A stretch of DNA of 64,000 nucleotides from positions 8,374,501 through 8,438,500 of the forward strand of contig JAPYXD010000715.1 of assembly GCA_030998225.1 (NCBI GenBank), read 5' to 3'. Positions 22,377-32,400 of this stretch are shown piece after piece. Below the pieces are notes generated by a model, which searched no databases, was not told where the DNA came from, and was given only the letters and a program-made list of their open reading frames with translations. Each line of letters opens with the position of its first letter. The first letter of the stretch is position 1. Made by a program: the position numbers and the translations under genes. The DNA comes from Diplolepis rosae. Lineage: Eukaryota; Arthropoda; Insecta; Hymenoptera; Diplolepididae.

Positions 22377-24158
22377 TCATTTACTTAAAAAAGTGTGTTT
22401 TTTTTTAGTTACAAATTTGGCATAAGGCAAATCAACTGCAGTCTTAGAACCAACGGACGAAATGCAGAATTCAGAAGTAACCATCCTCTTTTGAATACTT
22501 GCAATTAAATACCCAGCCGCGTGATATAAACCATTTTCTTTCAAAATATTCAAAGTTTCCTCAGCTACAGACATTACATCAAATTCTGATGATAGTTTTG
22601 TGGGCAAATTTCTTGAATTGCTGAATTTGAATTGTTGAGGTTGAAGAATTGTCGATGCTTGTAATACCTTTGCGGTAATCTTTCTAGTTTCTGGTTTTTG
22701 TACTTCAAGAAATTCAGTAAGATAATCACTATCATCGTATTCGTTATTACTAGAGCAAATCGGTTTATTGTACTGTGCAATTACTATTAAATGAAGATCG
22801 TATTTAAATTGTAGAACATTCGACATTACGTGTTTCGATCTATTGACACTAAACAAATTTTCAACACAGTCTTAAGTCAATGCAGAGGTGAGAACGAATC
22901 AAAAACCTCTCTTTTCTAATAAGTAAGCGCTGAGTTGAATCGCTGACATTGCAAATAACATCAAATTTTTTTGTAGTGGTTAAAAAACACCTTTCTCTCC
23001 AATTGGAATTCTTCCCAAAAGATCTACTATTTCCGTCAAAAAAGAAATAGTTTCTTTGTATTTTTCAAGCTGAAATTTGCTGATTGCACTTTGTAAATTC
23101 CTGGATGTCATGAAACGAAACCGTTTGGCTATATTACCAACAAACTATGCGGTTTTTACATATTCTGGCTTGCTACACTAAGAGACTAGCCGTGGCAGTG
23201 GCCACACTTCACTAACGACCGTATAGCACGCTAAAAAAGGACGGTAGGGGGCGAAACTGAGGTTTGATCGGCGCGCTCTCAGTTTGCACACTGGCTGCGC
23301 TTTTTTCGCGCGTTGGCGCCCGATGTGTGCACACGAATCAGACGCTTGGCAGTAAACGACCGTTAGACACTACAAGAGGGCGCTGCTATTACGCTACGGT
23401 GCTCGTCCACCGCGCAAAGTTGCGCATCTACTGCGCTTTTCTGAAGCTAACCTATCATGTCCGGGTTGGGCGCGTTGGCTACAATGCGAGCGCACTGGCC
23501 ATGCCAAGTCCCTCTCAGTGTATATTCGTCTGGTAAAAAAAAAAGGGAAGCGCTCACTTCCGGACTTAAAATCTCTTTGGCCCTATTAACCTTCATCTTT
23601 TGAAAATTTCTATTTTTTCACTTACTTTGAGACTTGAAGTGAATAAGAAAACTAAATCTTGTTGCAGATTTAACATTTCTACTAAATGATTAGAATCAAC
23701 AACATTTTTTGGTAAATTATAAGTTTCTTGAATATCTTCTGGTATAAACAATTTACCGTTATTTATAATGCTTACAACCATGTTTTTCAACAAATAAGAC
23801 ACGTCAGCAAAAAAATACAATCGTCGTTCGGGATTGCTGCGAGGATGAGGGATTGAATTTAAAACTCCGGCCTTTCTGCTAGCTGTGACTCCAAATGCAT
23901 TCCAATAAGCTTGGTTGCATAGACCCATGTTGCAGGTAACGCTGTTGACTCTCAATCCGATTTTTTCAGCATTAGAGATGATCTGTGAGATGATGGTTTT
24001 CAGTAAAGCACCATTAAAGCCACCGCCAGTAAACTCATAACCCACTACTTGTTTCCAATGCAAACCAGTTCCCCTTAGTACATACACTAACGCATGATTT
24101 ACGGTATCATCACTATTAGGAGGAAGAGTTAGATCACCTAAATATTCCTTAGTTTGCG
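22377..24158 (-). pseudogene. P-element/THAP9-like transposase pseudogene
   Basis: Read right to left, the first block (24158-23593) contains YLGDLTLPPNSDDTVNHALV and WKQVVGYEF, typical of the RNase H-like catalytic region of P-element/THAP9 transposases, and then a helical segment (NGKLFIPEDI, KNVVDSNHLV). The frame then shifts into FQKMKVNRAKEILSPEVSA, and the reading is broken by an insertion at about 23165-23545. It resumes as FRFMTSRNLQSAISK (about 23130) and FVLTSALT-stop-DCVENLFS, continuing as an open frame of 159 codons (22856-22377). At least three stops and one frameshift are visible. The N-terminal THAP domain is absent, replaced upstream by a tRNA-like repeat fragment. The family assignment is firm on motif order; the copy is dead. 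Confidence 0.8.
23175..23521. mobile_element. GC-rich MITE-like insertion in the P-element pseudogene
   Basis: Ends ACACTAAGAG and CTCTCAGTGT form a short inverted repeat. The insert separates two adjacent transposase segments, EVSASL and YVKTA, showing it landed inside the old coding region. Its higher GC contrasts with both flanks. An open frame within it is not recognised. Confidence 0.6.
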
Positions 24159-24165
24159 GGTATAT

Positions 24166-24270
24166 AAGAGTTTGAAATTGTCTACGAGGATACTTGTTTG
24201 CAACGTATCCTATCTGATACGCGACTAATGATCCTCCGATAATGTAGGTAGTGGCAAAAATTTCGAACTC
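24166..24270 (+). repeat. Fragment of the tRNA-like repeat family
   Basis: It matches the downstream part of the unit (TATAAGAGTTTGAAATTG, GGATA, GTATCCTATCTGATACGCGA) without the tRNA-like core. Confidence 0.8.
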
Positions 24271-24739
24271 AATTTACTAATAGAATTATTAAATTCCTAG
24301 TATCTTATATTCTTGGGACTGATTTGATGCAGTTCTCCATCTGTTCCTATTCTGAGCTAGTCTTTTCATATCGTGTAAATGATATATGCATTATGAATAA
24401 TCCATCACTTGAGATACAATTTTAACGTTCAAAACCTTGTATATGAAATCTAAATCTTGTGTAGATTTTTCATATTTTATGCATACACTTATCAAGACTT
24501 TTGGTGTTTAAATTTTCACAAAATCAATTTAATTTGCCAATTAAAGGGAAATTTTGACAACTAATATTTCCCGTGTAGGAGCGTTAACATCAATCTATTA
24601 GGATCAAATTAATAACTCCCTACTAAAATAAATAAATTAAAATAAACTGTATGTTTATAATTGGTTTCGCTTATTAATTATAATAACGTGGAACATCAGT
24701 ATGCTGAAATTCAACACGTTTTTGAAATTGAAATTTTTT
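24271..24739. other. No recognisable gene
   Basis: AT-rich sequence lying upstream of a mariner remnant and of the Mcr-like exons. No open frame or repeat was recognised. It could include 5' regulatory or intronic sequence of the downstream gene. Confidence 0.4.
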
Positions 24740-25095
24740 TATGTATGCCCAAGGCACAGATTACTTCCATTCATTCCTGAATGAATAGATATAGCTGGAG
24801 GAACGAGTCCTGCGACTCACGGGCCATATGTCCCAACTTTGATCGGAAGTTGAGTAAAATCCGAGTGTTGCTCCATCCATCTTACTCGCCTGATTTGGCC
24901 CCATGTGCCTTTTTCCCTGCGTAAAAGAAAATTTACGTGGGTGTAACTTTTTATCAGATGGGAAGGCTATTTAAGTATATATGGAAGTGGTTAATGACAT
25001 AGTAAAACAGGAGTGAAGATTGCATTTTCTCAATGGTTTTTGAGAATGGACATGTATATTGAAACTAGGAGAGCGTACTTTAAAAAGATGTGAGA
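24740..25095 (+). pseudogene. Mariner transposase C-terminal remnant
   Basis: A scrambled reading frame recovers LLHPSYSPDLAPC, the region of the third catalytic Asp of mariner transposases, then KENLRG and a LHFLNGF-type tail, across several stops and frameshifts. It lies just upstream of the first Mcr-like coding exon. The family call rests on the YSPDLAPC motif. Confidence 0.6.
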
Positions 25096-25297
25096 GGTCT
25101 TGCTTTGATGTATCTATTCTATCAGTAGATACTACAAACTTTTGCAGCAACCTACGTATTCCACATTCTTCTCAAGAATAAACAAATACCTTTTAAAGTT
25201 TAAAGTGATTTAAATTTATGACAAGTTTCTTCCATTTTATAACAATTTTAATCTTCTTTAAATATAACATGTTTTTTGTGCAATCTATTTTTTACAG

Positions 25298-25735
25298 GAA
25301 AATGTGGGTCCTACTATACTTAGCAGTCATTTTGACAATTGGGACAACTCAATTTTTAGACACTTCAAATTTGCCTCAAGATCGATTTGATCAAGTAGAC
25401 ACGTCAACTCGTCAGCCTTGGAACAGATATGATGATAAAGATTCAAATTCTGGATTAAATTATAAACTAGGAAGTCAGGAGAAAAACTTAAACCCAGGAG
25501 TATATCACAGAGAATCTGGAAGTCAGGATTGGAAATACAATTCCGGAATAAATTACAGAAACCCTGGAAGTCAAGAACCCAGTTCTGAAGCTAATTACAG
25601 AGGAAATCAAGACATAGATCGAAGTTCAGGACATGGTTACAATAGAAATTTTGTAACTCAAGATTCTCTTACTTCCGGATATGGAGGATTCAGAAATTCG
25701 GTGACTCCGGGAGACAATGTCATAATTAGAGAAGC
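25298..25735 (+). CDS. Mcr: Mcr/CD109-like alpha-2-macroglobulin family protein, first coding exon
   Basis: The exon follows a good acceptor (TATTTTTTACAG) and its Met codon is at 25302. It encodes a hydrophobic signal peptide (residues 1 to about 17, MWVLLYLAVILTIGTTQ). A polar, Gly/Ser/Asn-rich tract follows, with about three 16-residue repeats: NSGLNY/GSQE, NPGVYH/GSQD and NSGINY/GSQE, at about residues 49, 64 and 80. It ends in phase 2 before a GTGAGT donor. Joining to 29654 gives EA-TYFIVASRMVRPG, restoring the conserved start of the first macroglobulin domain. In Drosophila, Mcr is secreted and acts in septate junctions and immunity; transfer of that role is inference. An upstream untranslated exon is implied by the acceptor. 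CD109 or another TEP paralogue is the alternative. Confidence 0.8.
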
Positions 25736-25778
25736 GTGAGTAAAAAATTTGACATTACAAATTATGAATGTATTTCTA

Positions 25779-26656
25779 AAGGGTTTTCCAATAGGGACAT
25801 AACAATTTTATCTATGAATAAAACACAGAAATATTTGAGATATTGAGTTCAAATTTATTGTGGGTGTAGTGCAAGCATTACATTTTATGAATAAAATTCG
25901 ATATTCGCCCGTTTACAGCGGTCGATTCTTGGGACCCAATTTCCCACCACTCTGGCACACATTTTGACCGGAACATTGGCAATTTCGCGTTGGAGCTTGT
26001 CTTTGAGGTCGTTTAAAGATTTTGGCTTGTTGGCATAGACCAGTGACTTGATATGGCCCCATAAAAAGAAATCTAATGGCGTTAGATCGCATGAACGAGG
26101 CGGCCATTCGACCGGACCATTTCTCGAGATAACACGTTCACCGTATTTGCCTTTCAATAAATCGATTGTGACGCGTGTTGTGCGGCTAGTGGCACCGTCA
26201 TGTTGAAACCACATATCGTTGATATCAAGTCCATCCAATTCTGGCCACAAATAATCTTCCAACATAGCACGATAGCGCTCTCCAATCACACCTCCGGCAT
26301 GAAAACTGCACCAAACAGTCACTTTTTGTGGATGCAACGGTGTCTCAAGAAGCACATTTAGGTTTGTTGCTGACCAATAACGCATATTTTGCTTATTAAC
26401 TATAGTACGCACAGTCTGTCGAGTGGGACGATTATTACGGCTGAAAATTGGAGTAAGCGCTCTTAAAGTTGCGACCACCGACTCAGAATTTCAGTAGTAA
26501 TTTTTAATAATTTCCAAACATTGCTGGTTCGTGAACTTGACCATGATGAAAATGTTGACTTTACCTAACGTTTTGACATTGACGGTTCATTAAAAAATTT
26601 TAAGGGTCCGTTCATATAAAGGTACGAAATTGTTATGTCCCTATTGGAAAACTCTT
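25779..26656 (-). mobile_element. Non-autonomous mariner-type element with TA duplication
   Basis: Ends AAGGGTTTTCCAATAGGGAC (left) and the inverse of AAGAGTTTTCCAATAGGGAC (right) flank the element, with TA on each side (25777-25778 and 26657-26658). It inserted about 40 bp downstream of the first Mcr-like exon. The transposase inside is broken. A relative with the same CCAATAGGG end is at 37631. Confidence 0.85.
25885..26544 (-). pseudogene. Tc1/mariner-superfamily transposase, internally deleted
   Basis: The start codon at 26544 opens a helix-turn-helix of the DUF4817 type (MVKFTNQQCLEIIKNYY), interrupted by a TGA codon before NSESVVATLRALTPIFSR. After RTIVNK the sequence jumps to VTVWCSFHAGGVIGERY and then FQHDGATSRTT and VEWPPRSCDLTPLDFFLWG, the second and third catalytic regions. 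The segment with the first catalytic Asp is missing. The reading is otherwise open to 25885. Inactive. Confidence 0.85.
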
Positions 26657-27082
26657 TATATTGAAAAAGTCAACTTCTTGGTATAGAGCTACACAATAGG
26701 ACACTTAACAAAATAAGTTCTTGGCATCTCCGAGCCAAAACTAACGATTTGAATTTTTATTTCCTTAACACGTGTCTTAAATTTATAAAAAATGTATTAA
26801 ACCTCTTGCGGTAAAATAACGAGTATAGCTCGTCATTGGGTTTTCATGCCATACCGTACACTTATCATGTGATTAAAGTTACTATTGAATATGATAATAA
26901 TCATAATAATTTAGTTCAAAATCTCTAGTGTATTTTTTAAACTTATAGGATATATTACTACACATTTAACGGAAAAAAAGAATCGAATTTGCGTACACTC
27001 TGGCACCTTAAAATTATATTTGAAATGAAAAATGTATTTGCTCGTAATGAAATTGAGATAGGATTTCATTTACCAAGTTTTT

Positions 27083-27238
27083 CATTTGTTCAAAATTTAA
27101 TTTCTTCGAAAAAATATTAGCTTCCTAAGATTGATTGTGGATGGCATGGGACGATCTAATATTTTTCTAACCAACCCCAATCAATCTTAGGAAGCTAATA
27201 TTCTTTCGGAAAAATTAAATTTTAAACAAATGAAAAGT
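27083..27238. repeat. Strong hairpin with about 58-bp arms
   Basis: ATATTAGCTTCCTAAGATTG (27115-27136) pairs perfectly with CAATCTTAGGAAGCTAATAT, and pairing extends outward through AAATTTAAT and TTCATTTGTT. The loop is about 36 bases. It lies in intron 1 of the Mcr-like gene. Confidence 0.85.
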
Positions 27239-27448
27239 CGGATAATTGAAATCTAACCAAAATTAAGCTGGTGATGAACCAATTAAACTAAAAAAGTGGA
27301 AAATGATAAATTGGGCGGAATTTTGAAAACAACATACAATTTGTACTACAACTCTTCGTATCATTTATTAAAAAAAGTATTCAATTATTTTTTTCTATAA
27401 ATGAAGGACCGAAAATCCAAAGGTCGTAAGTGCCATTTGCTCTTACTG

Positions 27449-27790
27449 CTAGTTTTCTAGCCTGTCAGAGATCTCATTACCTTTAATGCCACTGTGACCA
27501 GGGATCCAAAGTAAGGTTACTCGGTTTTCGGTCGTTGGGCTGTTCATTGCCTCAAAGCACTTCCATACTAATAGTAACGTAGTTATCTTTCCATTCAGGG
27601 CCAGTATAGTAGCCCTGCTATCTAGGCAAATGCAAATATTTCTTCTGATGCCAAACTTCCTGTGCCTTATAGGCACACTGGAGTATAGCCATAACCTCAG
27701 TTCGCAGGATTTTGGCGTAATATCCCATTGGGATTCTGAAGTCCATTCCACTTCTTCTACGGTATACGCTGGCTCCACTCTTCTCGTTAT
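27449..27790 (-). pseudogene. RNase H domain relic of a LINE retrotransposon
   Basis: The minus frame shows ICICLDSRATILAL, then VTLLWIPGHSGIKGNEISD, matching the catalytic DSxA and the WxPGHxGxxGNExAD motifs of RNase H domains at the C-terminus of Jockey/R1-group LINEs. Upstream the frame is scrambled, and no reverse transcriptase remains. It is a short 5'-truncated remnant. Confidence 0.75.
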
Positions 27791-28399
27791 TTTTGGAATC
27801 GTCTGTATAAATTCAATAGATTTAATTTTCAGAGAATTTTCTAAATAAATCTTACATTTACTGTACTAGAGAGTTCAAAGACCGTATGATGACATAGAGA
27901 TGGCACCACAAATTACATTTTCATATTTTCCCATGAAGTACACTCTTTCAGACGACGGATTTCAACATTTGAGCCAATTTCATTGTTTACTATCAAAGTT
28001 ACAGACGATAGAAACGAAAAAGTTTTAATTTTTTTATTAAAGTGGAAAAAAGTGATTTTCATGTGCTGATTAAACACTGTTTCCCAAACGTTCGATCAGC
28101 TGGCACTTCCACAATGGAATATCACTATTTATTTTATGCCACATTTTTGGGCGGCGATGCGGATTTTTGGGCTCTTGTATTTTTCTCAAAAAACCAAATT
28201 TTAGGTGGAGGTGCTGAGTGCCAAATCAGCTAGCACCTTCAATCAATGAAAACCTTAAAGTTTAAAAAACTGATTATACTCCAATTTCGGGCTATTTTCG
28301 GGCTCTTAAAATACCCAAAAATAATTTTTGAAAAAACAACCCCTATCACTGACAAGCAACCCTTGTTTTTGATAATTACTTTTTGGACAAAATAAACTA

Positions 28400-28750
28400 C
28401 TTTAAAACATCGGCCTATTTTCAAGTTCATCAAAAATGTCTATATCCATTTTTGAGCTCCAACTCTTATCATCGAAATGCACTCCTACATGGCCATGTAG
28501 AGAGGACTTTGACTAAAAATAATCTTTTTGAGAACTTTATGGTCTAAGAATACTCTCTGATTTTCGGGTTCTTCAAAAATGTCTGTATCTATTTTTGGGC
28601 TCCAACCCCTGATATCAAAATACAGCCCTGCATGGCCATGTGGAGACGACTTTGGATAAAAAACATCTTTTTGAGAACTTTATCATCTACAAGCACTCTC
28701 TGATTTTCGGGTTCTTCAAAAATGTCTATATCGATTTTTGGGCTCCAACA
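28400..28750. repeat. 143-bp tandem repeat, about 2.3 copies
   Basis: CAAAAATGTCT followed by TTTTTG(A/G)GCTCCAA recurs at 28431, 28574 and 28717, each 143 bp apart. The array is cut at the right by a tRNA-like repeat (CAAGACGCTTTCGAC at 28748 onward). Confidence 0.85.
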
Positions 28751-28751
28751 A

Positions 28752-29338
28752 GACGCTTTCGACTGTGCTGGGATTGAGCCCAGGTCTTTCGATTGTCGGT
28801 CGACTGCTCTAACCACTGAGCTACGCAGGCGTCTGACATCTTCTTCTCCACAGGAAGACCTCCTTATATCGCCTAGGGGCACTGCCTTACAGAAAGATTT
28901 TCAAATTTTTAAAATTTGAATTAAATTTGCATTTGTTGCAATATAAGAGTTTGGAATTGTTTTCGAGGACACCTGTCTGCAACGTATCCTATCTGATACA
29001 TGACTAATGATTATCCAATAATGTGGCAAAAATTTCGAACTCAACTTACTAATTTGAAATCATTTCAGATGTAAGGCAGTGCCACTAGGCAATATAAGGA
29101 GGTCTTTCTGTGGAGAAGGAGATGTCGGAGGCCTGTGTAGCTCAGTTGGTTAGAGCAGTCGACCGACAATCGAAAGACCTGGGCTTGTTCCCATCGCAGT
29201 CGATAGCGTCTTCTTTTCCACAGACAGATTTTCAAATTCTCTAAATTTTAATTCAATTTGCATTTGTTGCGATATAAGAGTTTGAAATTGTCTAAGAGGA
29301 CACCTGTCGGCAACGTATCCTATCTGATACAAGAAGCT
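28752..29338. repeat. Two tRNA-like repeats in opposite orientation
   Basis: tRNA-like cores lie at 28761-28830 (-) and 29131-29201 (+). The intervening 28885-29055 is the downstream part of the unit in + orientation. These copies are more diverged than those at 21 and 48 kb: the minus core has lost a T-loop base, and the anticodon loop reads CCGACAA instead of CCGGCAA. Confidence 0.75.
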
Positions 29339-29653
29339 TTTAAATCTACAATTTTATGGAGCAAATAATAGTTTTTCAGGTAATTTTAAAAAGTTAAGCA
29401 AGTTAAAATTTTATGCATTGTTTACTTTAATGGATTACTTTTTGAGCATAGTTAAAAATCAATCAGTTGCATCAATTCAAATAATTATAATTTTTAGTGG
29501 GAATTAGATTACCAGATAAAATAAAAAAATGATTTGTGGAAGTCATGTAATCTAGGCAATGGAATTTTATGGTTAGACCGTACCGAACATATATATTGTA
29601 CTCTAATTTTTTGAAGTATTCTTATTGTTTATTATATATATTTACACTTGCAG

Positions 29654-30547
29654 AACTTATTTCATAGTGGCATCACGAATGGTAAGACCGGGACAAGTTT
29701 ATCGAGTGGCAGTAAATGTTCTCCACAGTCCCTTGCCAATGATGGTTCGAACATCGATTCAAAGAAACGGCGTTGAACTATCAGCTGATCACCAAGAAGT
29801 AAAAGAGGGAATTCCTGAAACCTTGATGCTGCGTGTTCCACCTACTTCTGTAACAGGAGATTACAAGCTTCGTGTGGAGGGATTGTATAACACTTTAACA
29901 GGTGGACAAGCATTTTTAAACGAAACTCGATTGGTGTTTTCTCAAAGATCAATGACGATTTTTATCCAATTAGACAAGCCTGTATACATGCAGGGGCAAA
30001 CTGTTTGTTTTCGCACAATACCAATCAACACAGAATTAAAGGCTTTCAACAATCCAGTTGACGTTTATATTCTTGACCCCCAAAGGAGAATTATGAGAAG
30101 ATGGCTTAGTAGACAGAGTAATTTGGGGACAGTATCTTTATCCTATGAGTTATCTGATCAACCAGTTTTTGGAAACTGGTCAATTCAAGTAATTGCTCAG
30201 GGTCAAGTAGAGGAGAAAACTTTCTTGGTGGAAGAATACTATCAGACGCGATTTGAAGTCAACGTCACAATGCCAGCTTTTTTTTTTGACACGGATGCGT
30301 ATATTTATGGAATTGTACAAGCCAATTACACTTCTGGTGCACCAGTCAGGGGGAATCTCACTTTGAAAGCCAGTATCAGGAAGCTCAATAGAAACTATCA
30401 AAGTATTTCTTCACAAAATTTTGAAGTACAAGAGAGATACTTCGATTTTCATGAAAAGTATCCTTCGTGGTTCAAAGTTTCGCATGATCATTATACCAAC
30501 ATGGGCCATCGGATACCCGTTCTTAGATTTTTCAATGGAACTTACAG
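29654..30547 (+). CDS. Mcr: Mcr/CD109-like protein, exon with macroglobulin domains MG1-MG2/3
   Basis: This 894-bp exon opens with TYFIVASRMVRPGQVYRVAV (MG1). It continues through FIQLDKPVYMQGQTVCFRTI, the MG2 signature (usual form: xDKPxYxPGQTV), then FLVEEYYQTRFEV and a third macroglobulin fold start (IYGIVQANYTSGAPVRGNLT). It ends FFNGTY in phase 2 before a GTAAAT donor at 30548. Several N-glycosylation sequons are present (NET, NWS, NVT, NYT, NLT, NGT). With the first exon this covers about 440 residues of a protein that is normally about 1,500-1,800 long. No later exon (CUB, complement-like/TED or receptor-binding domain) was recognised in the remaining 33 kb of the plus strand. The gene therefore either has a very long next intron or is incomplete. 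Confidence 0.85.
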
Positions 30548-30997
30548 GTAAATATACAAATCCATTACTGTAGGCTTTACAAGTAAACTATTTTCATATT
30601 GTCTTGCTCGCCTAATTTTTTCAGTTGAAAATATGAATGGACGGATATCTATAAGGTCTGTTTTTTCTTCAGATAAAGAAAATTATCATTTTTTCAACAT
30701 ACTTATGGCAGGGTATTATTCCTCAAATGTATCCACCCCAGAAATGAAGCTTCACCGATCGAGCTTAAATTTGAGGAAAGTGTAGTCCTATTAGGTACGA
30801 CTTCTCCACCCAAAAAGTTGTACATTCATTTTGCTGACTATCGATCTAGTTAGAAGTATTTTTATTCTCCGAAAAGTACTGGAGGGGGTAGCTTTACCCC
30901 TTAAATATGAGAAAGGGCCGGTATAAAAAACACGTTGTGCTTATTTTTTGGTCTTCTACAACATATGTAAGAACAAAAAAAATCGGAGCTGGACAAC
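30548..30997. other. Start of the downstream intron, no gene
   Basis: The stretch begins with the GTAAAT donor of the Mcr-like exon. No exon was recognised. Confidence 0.5.
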
Positions 30998-32400
30998 TCT
31001 GCTGTTCCAAATGAAAACGTAGTAAGTCGCATTTGCTATAGAGGCGAGAGTCGCGCGAGCCTTCGTTTGCTCACGGACATCTCACACAGCCATACAATGC
31101 CCCGACTACCGGCGAAGATTCCCGAACATACAAACTAATGAGACCTTTAAATTTTCCTCTTTCGCATGTTTTTTACTTTTTGCCAGATTTACAGTTTAGC
31201 ATTTTATACTAATTGATATTCTGAATTTTGCTAATTATAATAATTGTATTGAGTGAAGGTTTTCCAAAATAAATTAAAGTACACAGAAAAAATGTGTAGC
31301 TGTCACAAGGATTTTTTAGGTTATATCAGCCATATTCATGGTTTACATAGTTAATATATCTGGAACAGTGATATGTTTCTTTGTACCAGCTACACATTTT
31401 TTTCGTGTAGACTCAAACAAGATTTCATTGATAATACTAACTCTCCCATGGAATACGATAAAAATAATTTCAACATAAATATCATTGTATTTCTGATCTA
31501 AAAAAAATCGTTAACTAGCCTAGTTAGAACGAAAAACTCACAATAACGAATTTCGTATCCTATAATTATCTCGCATAATTAAATTTTTTTCTAATTGCTG
31601 ATCACAGTAGTTTATTTCTTCCTATACAATATCTATACAAAACAATTAATTAACATTAAAAGATTTACAAAACGAATTATTTTTAATGATACATAACCTA
31701 TATATACCTATATATACATAACCTATATACTAAAACATCACCGCTTTCACCATATTCTCAATATTCTTTGTTCGTTTTTGAGGATATTAACGGTGAAGTC
31801 AGGGATAAATATCGTTTGTTCAACTATTAATTTTTTTCGGTGAACAAATATTTATTTGGTTCAAAGATATTTTGTATGAATCAAACAAATTTTATTTCAT
31901 TTAAACAAATCATTTCTTTAAATCAAAGAAAGTCGTTCAAACAAATAATTTTCTTTGATTCAATGAAATCTTTTTTCTGAGTGTACACGAAAAAAAATGT
32001 GTAGCTGGTACAAAGAAACATATCACTGCTCCAGATATATTATTAACTGTGTAAACCATAAATATGGCTGATATAACCTAAAAAATCCTTGTGACAGCTA
32101 CACATTTTTTCCGTGTACTTTAATTTATTTTGGAAAACCTTCACTCAATACAATTATTATAATTAGCACAATTCAGAATATCAATTAGTATCAAATGCCA
32201 AATTGTAAATCTGTCAAAAAGAAAAAAACATGTAAAAGAGAAAAATTTAAAGGTCTCATTAGTTTCTATGTTCGAGAATCTCCGCCGGCAGTCGAGGCGT
32301 CGTATGGGTGTGTGTGATGTCCGTGAGCAAACAAAGGCTCGCGCGACTCTCGCTTCTATAGCAAATGCGACTTACTACGTTTTCATTTGGGACAGCAGAA
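30998..32400. mobile_element. 1.4-kb foldback with about 420-bp arms and near 9-bp flanking repeat
   Basis: Left arm 30998-31410 is the close inverse of right arm 31982-32400 (shared AAATGAAAACGTAGTAAGTC, GCGCGA, GGTCTCATTAGTTT, TTGAGTGAAGG). The flanks CTGGACAAC (30989-30997) and CTGGTAAAC (32401-32409) agree at 7 of 9 bases, compatible with an aged 9-bp target duplication. Each arm holds a palindromic mini-element of about 140 bp (31271-31410 and 31982-32117) ending in AATGTGTAGCTG. The loop carries ATTCAAAGAAA-type repeats at 31800-31982. It is non-coding and lies downstream of the Mcr-like exons. Confidence 0.8.

Larger units (their letters stand above)
25736..29653 (+). other. Intron 1 of the Mcr-like gene, filled with repeats
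   Basis: GTGAGT donor at 25736 and CTTGCAG acceptor at 29647-29653, phase 2. It contains a mariner (25779-26656), a strong hairpin (27083-27238), a LINE RNase H relic (27449-27790), a 143-bp tandem array (28400-28750) and tRNA-like repeats (28752-29338). No additional exon was seen. Confidence 0.8.

Noticed and set aside
23264..23536. 90-codon plus frame
   Set aside because: It lies in the GC-rich MITE inserted in the P-element pseudogene; high GC makes chance open frames likely.
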